Assembly (NCBI GenBank): GCA_032718475.1
Contig: JAUCBJ010007968.1
Coordinates: 1 to 58,979 of the forward strand
Length of the DNA: 58,979 bases
Reading direction: 5' to 3'
Source: Nemertoderma westbladi
Lineage: Eukaryota; Xenacoelomorpha; Nemertodermatida; Nemertodermatidae
The translations under genes were made by a program, and so were the position numbers. This document shows, piece after piece, positions 51,802 through 58,979 of this stretch (its first letter is position 1; every line of letters starts with the position of its first letter). Below the pieces are notes generated by a model, which saw nothing but the letters and a program-made list of their open reading frames with translations, was not told the DNA's origin and ran no database searches.

Positions 51802-53276
51802 CTAACCGCATTTGCTGTTGGTATCGGCCTTCGCATGGCATAGTGGCGGTGAGTAATGAGCGTTACATACAATATGAGTATATGGCTCACAATCACAACC
51901 CACTTCATCTTGACACCAACCCACATTTAGAGTTACAGTACCGCCATCATTGGTACAATGGGAGCATCTTCCGTTACAGGGTATAGAAGCATCCAAAACC
52001 TACAAAATCGTGAATATCAAATTAATTTCAACAAGTAAACCAACTAACAGTTCATCGGCAGCAGTGCCAATAAATCCAAAGATTATACAGAATAAGAAGT
52101 ATTTTTAATGATATTAAATCTTTACTAAAGTTCATCTTATTGGCCATATTGGCCATATTTCGCTTTGTTCATAGTTCTAGCTCAAAACAATTGACAATTT
52201 TACTCAAATAATTCTCACTTACACCAGCAGCTGCATTATCGGAACAATCGGGCAATTCTTCTACAAGGTCTCTCACATCATCTGGAAGGGCACAGAGACC
52301 ATTCCTGCAGATTCGACCATCCAGACAGGCACTGCACCTGGTACCTTCCTTGTAGAATTGTTCCACTTGCATGTTCTGATAAATTATAGAAATTTAAGTA
52401 AATCTAATCTAATCTAATCTAATATCTGTCTGTATCATTGAAATGTTTAATTTATGTCGCAACCGACATACTGACTAACAGGTATACAGGCTAACAGGTC
52501 TTACACCGCACAAACTAAAGAGTTTATGTCTCCCTTAACTTACTGAATAATATTCAGTAGTAGAAAATTAACATTTTTTTATCCAACCCAACTCCTCACC
52601 TCAGTTTACCTTATCTATAGAATATAACACTATCAGTACAGAGTATCTTATAGAATGAACTTACAAAAATACACATATCATAGTCAGCATGTGAGGGGTC
52701 ACACCAAGGCACTAGAAGGTTTACACCAGTGTAATATTCGCAAACTAAAAACGCACAGGTCGCACCCCTGGCACATGCGAGTCTACTCAAACCTTCCCTC
52801 ATTATTTGGGCGAAGTGTCCGCAGGCCATCCAGGCAGGGAGGTTCTGTGGATTATTGTTGGGGAATCCAGTACATTCCCAGTTACTCATGTTGAAAAACC
52901 TGGGGGATAAAAACTTATTGTAAAATAAATGAAATTAAAGAAATGTGGAAAATTTTACATTTTTAGTGATATTTAATATCATCCAAAAAAATTATAATTT
53001 CACACACTTTACAGTACACCATAAAATACAGTAAATAATGAAACATTATTGCCATTGTTAAAGTATTGAAGTTAAAGGAAACATTTAGTGCCTCCAATAG
53101 CGGTATAGTAACCTAGGTAATCTTACCGAACTTCGTCATAGAAACCAAACAAGGCTGATTCCAGAAAGTCAGATCTTCCATCACCATGAGTATTCTGACC
53201 TAAACCTCCAGGGTATATACTCTGGTAATACAAATATTCAGATGTATTATCCATAATACCATGCTCCATTGAACAA
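51802..53276 (-). CDS. CAP-superfamily (CRISP-like) secreted protein, four 3' exons
   Basis: Exons by GT/AG borders and frame: 53276-53127, 52899-52665, 52375-52223, 51999-51802 (stop TAG). Phases agree across all joins (the first exon enters with one base and leaves with two). Exon 1 has CSMEHGIMDN and a GQNTHGDG like the CAP GQN motif; exon 2 has CGHFAQIM and FLVCEYYTG, matching the CAP box pairs GH..Q and LVC.Y..G. Exon 3 carries the hinge pattern YKEGTRCSACLDGRICRNG with paired Cys; exon 4 is Cys-rich (12 Cys by eye). CAP proteins are secreted and used in venoms, reproduction and defence. The signal peptide and first CAP exon are not seen; LINE DNA occupies the space upstream. Confidence 0.85.
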
Positions 53277-54189
53277 CTAAAATAAATCAAATTGTATAAG
53301 TTTAAAAGATTGAACTGATTTTCCATATACATCACATAAAGGCAGGTGGTGAATGGGGGTGGGATGGGTGGGTTGAGGCGTCTAACATGTAACACTTATT
53401 GCTAATGTGCATAAAGAAAACGTCATCAAATTAAACAGTCAGCTGAAGCCAGAGGCGACGGATCCTCTTTCTATAGCAGCTAGCTACCCTAAAGAATGTG
53501 TGGGCACAACTTCGTTTCTCCAAAGTATCCGTTATGTTGGTCTATATGTGTCAATTCAATTCATTATTTATACTACTACTACTACTAGGTCGAGCAAACT
53601 CGGACAGTGGAAATGAGATCCTTCCAGGCTTCCCGATTCTCCATAGTTGTTGCAATTTCGTTTCTCCTAAGTTCAGTATCCCCTTCAAGTTGATCTACTG
53701 TATATATGTTATGGCCAGTCGTCCACGACTACGCTTTCCATGAGTTGGTTGCCAGAAAAGTAGATCTGGTATGACCTCGTCTTTACTTCGCCAGTAGTGT
53801 CCACTGAATCTTAATCTGCGTTCATGGAGGGTGGTTGATACAGGTGGTATTGTACCATAAAGCTCGGCGTTTGTCATGTGTTGTCTCCAGCTTATGTTTA
53901 GGGCTGCCCTTAGTAGTCTTGTGTAGCAACCATCAATTCGTTGTTCAAGTGATTTAGTCAGTGTCCAGGTCTCCCCCGTATAAAAATACACTTTCCACTG
54001 TGGCTCGAAAGAACTTAGTCTTCAGGTGCCTGGAGAGATCTGACTTCCAGATGGTATCCATTTCTGATAGAGCTACCCAAGATAGCTTTCCTAACTTCTA
54101 TGTCCTTTTTGGTACTCTCTATCCGTGATCCAAGGTACTGGAAGTCGTCAACCTTCCTTAGTTGATTGTCAATGGTTGTCAACTTTCCA

Positions 54190-56055
54190 GTACTCTGTTA
54201 ATCTACAGGAGCTAATAAACCAACAGGTTGATGCCATCAATGATGCTGATGACAGCAGGCAATCATCCCAGGCATGGAAATCGATCAATCTGCTTACTGG
54301 GCGGAAAAGCCAACCAACCACCAAGGTTAAGGCTGAATCACCAGCCGATCGCCTTAATGGTTGGAAAGCCCACTTTGAAAAGCTCCTCAATAATGACAGG
54401 GTATTGCCTGATAACTTTATAGAAGTAAAAGTGTCTGAGTCTGTACTCCCAGATATTCCCATTGGCGATATCTCCTTTGCAGAAGTGAAGGCTGCTGCAA
54501 AGAGCATTAAGACCAATCGTGCCAGTGGAGTAGATGGTGTTCCCCCTGAGGTCTTTAAAATACCTGAGTGTTTAAAGCTCATCTATCCCATCATAGTAGA
54601 CATGTACCGTACAACAAGAGTCCCACAAGAAATGAAAACAAATAAGTTGGTGCCAGTTCCCAAGAAGGGCAACATAACACTCTATGGTTCTTTTCGGGGA
54701 ATCTCATTGATCTCGATTGCTGCAAAACTATACAATAGAATTCTATTAAATCGCATCAGGGATCCCATTGAGAGACTGCTACGTGGAAATCAGAATGGGT
54801 TCCGTAAAGGTCGTGGGACCATGGAGCCCATTTTGGCACTTAGAAGGATAATTGAAGAGTTATCAAAAAAGAAAGACAGGCATCTGGCTGTTATCTTTGT
54901 TGACTTCTTCAAGGCCTTTGATTCAGTCTCTCGCTCACGTATGTTCAGCATACTTTCATTATATGGGATTCCTGATGAAATTATTGCAGCAATCAGATCA
55001 GTATACGATGGTTTGACAACATTTGTGTCTACTGTTGACGGTGACACAGAACCATTTGAAGTGTTATGGGGCGTCCTCCAAGGAGACACACTTGCACCAT
55101 TCTTGTTCATTATTGTGGTTGACTATGTTCTACGCATGTCCTTAGATCATCATAATGATGATGGGGTGATGATAACTCCACCTACTGGCTCCAGAAGTCG
55201 AGGAAATCCTGCCAAGTACCTAACTGATCTAGACTTTGCTGATGACTTAGGAGTACTCTCAGAATCATTAGAGGGAGCCCAGCGGCTCCTCAGCTCATTA
55301 GAACATGCTGCTTCTAGTGTTGGTCTTTTTATTAACTCCAGAAAGACCAAAATTCTGACAGTTAACTTTGAAAGTCCTCAGCAAGTCTCTGATCGGATGA
55401 GCATAAGCTCAAAGGATGGTATGCTTGAGCATGTGGACGACTTCTGTTACCTGGGATCATGGATCCGGAAGTCAGGTGAGGACCTTCGAATACGTAAGGG
55501 AAAGGCATGGGCAGCCTTGAATAGGCTTTCCAGGATTTGGAAGTCACCTAGAATTAATCGGAAACTTAAGGTCCGATTATTTAGAGCAGCAGTAGTTCCA
55601 GTACTCCTCTACGGGAGTCCATGCTGGGCTCTAACTGCTGAGGACACCAAATCTCTGGATGGCACATTCACAAGAATGCTACGCCGGGTACATTGTGTCA
55701 AGTACAATGCACACATCTCCAACCAGACACTATATAACATTGGAGGTGTCTCATTGGTTCCCCCAAGCTTGACACTAGAACAAAATCGCCTCCGCTTTGC
55801 AGGACATTGCTTTCGCCGTGAGGACCAGCCAGTGCATAATCTTGTACTTTGGCAGCCTCATGGAGTGAATAAGCATGGTGGACAGCCCATGACTTTCTTG
55901 AGACGCATCTTAAAGGACACTGGCCTTAAAGATGCGGATGATCTAGCAAATGTCATGGGTGATAGGGAGTTGTGGCGGTGCAATTTTGTTGACAAGCCGG
56001 CACAGCATTCTTAAAAATGCAGCTGCAATGCAGCATGCCGATCCTAGTAGTAGTA
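54190..56055 (+). mobile_element. RTE-like LINE F inserted into LINE E
   Basis: Flanked by 12-bp target duplications (GTCAACTTTCCA). The 5' end is truncated and the 3' end is a (TAG)n-type tail (CCTAGTAGTAGTA). It is related to E at the protein level but a distinct family. Being nested, it is the younger of the two. Confidence 0.92.
54191..56014 (+). CDS. Reverse transcriptase ORF of LINE F (5' partial, otherwise intact)
   Basis: 608 codons open from the truncation point to the stop, without frameshift. RT motifs in order: NRASGVDGVPPEVFKI, KKGNITLYGSFRGI, NQNGFRKGRGTMEP, FVDFFKAFDSVSR, WGVLQGDTLAPFLF and FADDLGVLSES (catalytic FADD). Then VDDFCYLGSWI, LLYGSPCWALTAEDTK, RMLRRVHCVKYNAHI and RLRFAGHCFRREDQ, the C-terminal region shared by RTE-like LINEs. 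The endonuclease is missing because of 5' truncation. The lack of decay indicates a recent insertion. Any upstream codons of the open frame (from 54125) belong to LINE E. Confidence 0.93.
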   Translation, partial: YSVNLQELINQQVDAINDADDSRQSSQAWKSINLLTGRKSQPTTKVKAESPADRLNGWKAHFEKLLNNDRVLPDNFIEVKVSESVLPDIPIGDISFAEVKAAAKSIKTNRASGVDGVPPEVFKIPECLKLIYPIIVDMYRTTRVPQEMKTNKLVPVPKKGNITLYGSFRGISLISIAAKLYNRILLNRIRDPIERLLRGNQNGFRKGRGTMEPILALRRIIEELSKKKDRHLAVIFVDFFKAFDSVSRSRMFSILSLYGIPDEIIAAIRSVYDGLTTFVSTVDGDTEPFEVLWGVLQGDTLAPFLFIIVVDYVLRMSLDHHNDDGVMITPPTGSRSRGNPAKYLTDLDFADDLGVLSESLEGAQRLLSSLEHAASSVGLFINSRKTKILTVNFESPQQVSDRMSISSKDGMLEHVDDFCYLGSWIRKSGEDLRIRKGKAWAALNRLSRIWKSPRINRKLKVRLFRAAVVPVLLYGSPCWALTAEDTKSLDGTFTRMLRRVHCVKYNAHISNQTLYNIGGVSLVPPSLTLEQNRLRFAGHCFRREDQPVHNLVLWQPHGVNKHGGQPMTFLRRILKDTGLKDADDLANVMGDRELWRCNFVDKPAQHS

Positions 56056-57859
56056 GTCAACTTTCCATCAACATTAAAGGTCATGAATTCGGTCTTGGTA
56101 GCATTTATATGCAATCCAACCTCCTCCATTCCCTCTCCACTTTATTTAGTAGAAGCTGTGCATCTGCTGGGGTATTAGAGAGCAGGGCGATGTCATCCGC
56201 AAAGTCGGTGTCTGTGACTGTAGTCGCCGGATATCTACTACTTCTGCGTTCTTGAAGTGTAAATCCCAGGTCTTCACCCTTTGTGGCTGTCCTCATTGCG
56301 TAATCCAGCACAATTACAAATAGTAATGGTGCTAATGTGTCACCTTGCAGTACCCCAGCCAGGATTGAGAAAAACTCAGTTTCACCATCTGGTGAGAGTA
56401 CCTGCGCTTCTGTGTCACAATATAACAATCCAATGCCAGCATCAATTACTTCTGGTATTCCATAAGCTCTTAGGATTTCAAGCATTTTACCTCTATGGAT
56501 GGAGTCGAGTGCCTTCTTGAAGTCCAAAAAAGTCATGACTGCGGGGAGATTCTTCGACTTAATTCCTTCAATCAGTCTCCGTAGTGCAAGTATCTGAGCT
56601 ATTGTTGATCTACTTGGTCGAAATCCGTTTTGGCTCTTACGCAGTAGTTTCTCTATGTGAGGCCTAATCCTATATAGAATCATTTTATTGTATATTTTGG
56701 CAGCTACCACAAGCAGACAGATCCCACGATAGTTTGTTGGTATAGCGAGGTCTCCTTTCTTGGGGAGAGGCTTTAGTTGATCTTTAGTCCAAATTGGTGG
56801 TGGCTTTTCCCCTTTTAACATCCGGTTGCAAACATTCAATAATGGTCTGTTTAGCACTCCTGTTTTCCATATCTCCGCTGTGATTTCATCTAATCCACTC
56901 GCTTTATTATTGAACATGCTTTTAATGCTTCTTTGGAGTTCGACAGGTTTCACACCTGCCGAACTCAAAAGAAGCATTAAAAGCATTTAAAGCTGTTTCT
57001 ATAGGTAGTGCCTTCTCATATATTTTCCTTGTAGGGCTGACCTCGGGTTTCTGGGGGATATGCCTCTTAGCTGATTCCTTGTGGGCTGTTATTATATTCT
57101 GGTATATTGAATCGGTGGACTGGTCTTCATCCATTGACTGAAGTGCTTCAAAGCGGTTTTGAACTTCTACTGTGTAAGCATCCTTTACTGCATTGTCAGT
57201 TCTGAGTTTCTCCCAGTCATTGTTGATTTGCTTGCTTGTCCTGGGTTTGCTGGCTCTCAAACTGAGTCTGATCTCTGCAGTCACAATTCTGTGGTCCGAA
57301 CCATTTAGGTTGAACGAGCTGTATGCCTCGCAGTTGATCATGCTGTTTCTCCACTTTTTGTTTATAAGGATGTAATCCAGTTGTGCTTTGGTTCCATTAG
57401 GATATTCCATTGCCAGAGCGACCATGTCACCCTGTTTGTTATGTGCTTTCAGTGTGCGTGTCTTCATTGTAGCAATCTTTAGTGTCTTTTTACATTTCAG
57501 CAGGTTGGTTCTTCTTTCTTCTCTGTCTTCTTTTCTTCTTTTTTTCTTCTTTCTTTTCTTCTTCTATTTAGTGAGAAAAAATGTCAAAATCGACAAACTG
57601 AGAAAAATGTTGTTTTATACGCAAAGAGTAATAAATAATATAAGTAATAAATTATGTTATTGAAAAGTTATGTTTTGTGGTGAAAAAATTATTCAATGGT
57701 GAAAACCGATGTCACCACATGAAAGCCCCTCTATCAAACTGCAAAAGTAGAAAAGCTTCTGAAAAACTTCTGAAAATTTTCAGAAAATTTGAAATTCTTT
57801 CACCGCTAGGGGTGATACTCCCCTTCTTAAGTTGGGTCAGTACAGCAGGTAATGAGAGT

Positions 57860-58262
57860 CCCGACTCAAACAGACTACAGCGGCCAAGAATGCAGTTAAG
57901 GCTGAATCTAGGTCCCTGAACAGGCAGTACTCTGTTAATTTACAAGAGCTGATCATTGATGCTGACGACAGCAGGCAATCATCCCAAGCATGGAAATCGA
58001 TCAACGTGCTTACTGGGCAGAAAAGCCAACCAACCACCAAGGTTAAGCTGATCGCCTCAATGGTTGGAAGGCCCACTTTGAAAAGCTCCTCAATAATGAC
58101 AGGGTATTGCCTGATAACTTTACAGAAGTAAAAGTGTCTGAGTCTGTACTCCCAGATATTCCCATGGGCGATATCTGCAAAAAGAATTACGACCAATATT
58201 GACAGTTGAATAAGTGATGGCCCCAACCCAGAAGACTTTAAAATACCAGAGTACCAGAGGAC
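57860..58262 (+). mobile_element. Fragment of a LINE F family copy
   Basis: Matches the start of LINE F (54190-54580): shared GTACTCTGTTAAT.TACA, AAATCGATCAA, GGGC.GAAAAGCCAACCAAC and TGTCTGAGTCTGTACTCCCA. It has internal deletions (for example 12 bp around the CAACAGGTTGATGCC site) and extends ~65 bp further 5' than F, with ACTCAAACAG and GCGGCCAAGAATGCAGTTAA. It is a degraded second copy. Confidence 0.85.
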
Positions 58263-58354
58263 ATGGATTATAATGTATAATTTATGTATAATATATACTA
58301 CTAGTCCCTCAATTTTGGTCAAAATTTCTTGAAACCAACATTTTTGGACTCAGC

Positions 58355-58545
58355 GTGATCGACTCTACAAAAGTTATCTTATAGAATTTTTAATTAGCCA
58401 ATTTTATTTTAATTAATTAATTTAATTAATTAATTATCATATTTTTAATTAAAAATGGCTAAGTAGAAAAAATGGTAATATTTATCAAAATTCCATAAGA
58501 CAACTTTTAAAGAGCTTCCAAAGCTCGATCGAATGAGCCATAAAC
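58355..58545. repeat. Imperfect inverted repeat, AT-rich centre
   Basis: Left arm GATCGACTCTACAAAAGTTA...CTTATAGAATTTTTAATTAGCC pairs with GGCTAAG-side and ...TTCCATAAGACAACTTTTAA...GCTCGATC on the right. The centre is an AATTAATT palindrome at about 58410-58437. Probably a small MITE or palindromic satellite; no target duplication was confirmed. Confidence 0.55.
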
Positions 58546-58979
58546 GAAGAAATTTGGCTGAAAAATGACGGAGGAGTAGTAATTTGAAAATGAAAAATGC
58601 CTTTCAGAGAAAATGCCCTTCAAAGTTTAAACTGTCCCACCAAAATTGGTGTCTGTTTTCTGGTTGGTTAATTATTTCCGGCACGAAGGATGCACACCAA
58701 CGAGCTAAAATGTTCATTACTGGGGTTTTCGGGGTTGCTGATTTCATTTCAGAATTTCCGATTCTCTCTCAGTTCTAATTTTTGGTGGAATCTATTCTAT
58801 CTGTCTGTCAGTCTTCTGTCTTTCTTACAATTTGACGGACAGACCGTCATACGGAAAAACAGTGATAACTCGAGAACTGAAACAGGCCTCACTAAGCGGT
58901 TGTCAGATTTGTAATCCTCATTAAATTCTGCTCCAGGTGAAATAAAGAAACAATAAATTGAAAACTTTACCTGAGGGGG

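Larger units (their letters stand above)
53585..57467 (-). pseudogene. Endonuclease/reverse transcriptase ORF of LINE E
   Basis: The endonuclease end has QLDYILINKKW and NGSDHRIV (catalytic SDH). After a frameshift at about 56.95 kb the RT follows: NKASGLDEITAEI, KKGDLAIPTNYRGI, FLDFKKALDS, GVLQGDTLAPLLF and the FADDIALLS catalytic box. Another frameshift is near 56.1 kb. Across LINE F the protein resumes with LRKVDDFQYLGSRI, then LLRAALNISWRQHMTN, RRLRFSGHYWRS, HGKRSRGR and a C-terminal ENREAWKDLIS. The sequence is RTE-like (related to Proto2/RTE groups). Frameshifts and the insertion make it inactive. Confidence 0.85.
53572..57490 (-). mobile_element. RTE-like LINE E (5' truncated), split by LINE F
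   Basis: Minus-strand LINE whose 3' end is a (TAG)n tail at 53572-53587, directly after the ORF stop. Coding occupies 57467-56068 and resumes at 54177-53585. The break holds LINE F, flanked by the duplication GTCAACTTTCCA (54178-54189 and 56056-56067). The 5' end is truncated within the endonuclease domain near 57.49 kb. Confidence 0.88.
57491..58979. other. Right flank: LINE F fragment, inverted repeat, otherwise non-coding
   Basis: A CTTTTTTC-rich stretch lies at 57.5-57.57 kb. Apart from the LINE F relative (57860-58262) and the inverted repeat at about 58355-58545, no gene is supported. The last 250 bp contain T-rich open frames without a domain. Confidence 0.5.

Overview
The window looks like an invertebrate animal nuclear contig made almost entirely of mobile elements. 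The evidence is spliced coding exons with GT/AG borders, RTE-like LINEs, BEL/Pao LTR retroelements, TTAA-flanked piggyBac-type ends, a Polinton/Maverick gene block, many minisatellites and frequent ACCGGT/TAGGCCTA motifs. I cannot name the species. The only host-like gene is a partial CAP-superfamily (CRISP-like) secreted-protein gene at 51.8-53.3 kb on the minus strand.

Layout. 0-6.3 kb: two plus-strand BEL/Pao pol remnants with unrelated tandem repeats and two 22-G runs between them. 6.3-14.3 kb: AT-rich sequence, a decayed group of unrecognised ORFs (8.1-9.6 kb) and small tandem repeats. 14.3-31.0 kb: nested LTR elements on the minus strand. Element B, a large BEL/Pao element lacking its 5' end, carries Gag, protease, RT, RNase H and integrase (31.0-25.4 kb). 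An additional open frame downstream of pol (24.8-22.2 kb) reads as a 3'-5' exonuclease-like domain, a charged helix and three CCHC zinc knuckles. The 3' LTR of B is split by element A, an internally deleted relative with two near-identical 560-bp LTRs, and the 5' LTR of A is split by a LINE.

31.7-40.1 kb: a compact AT-rich plus-strand Polinton/Maverick (adintovirus-like) block. It encodes an unknown protein, a RING protein, a packaging ATPase, two small virion-type proteins, an integrase, two tandem penton-like proteins, a basic core protein, a double-jelly-roll type major capsid protein, an adenain-like protease and a truncated last ORF. No PolB is present. The integrase, second penton and capsid genes carry in-frame stops, so this is a decaying integrated copy. 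It ends at a perfect 56-nt hairpin; a near-copy of the loop plus one arm lies at 10.8 kb.

40.1-48.6 kb: a two-copy 280-bp repeat split by a piggyBac-type MITE, an intact orphan Gag-like ORF running into a 66-bp minisatellite, and a 3.5-kb long-TIR DNA transposon with 9-bp target duplications that contains a solo LTR of the A/B family. 48.6-59.0 kb: mostly non-coding DNA, the CAP gene exons, and a plus-strand RTE-like LINE inserted into a minus-strand one.

How the parts fit: most reading frames belong to selfish elements, and insertion borders give a relative order of events. The strongest candidate for something undescribed is the exonuclease/zinc-knuckle ORF in the env position of BEL element B, whose remnant persists in the deleted relative A. 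The Polinton gene block is the second.
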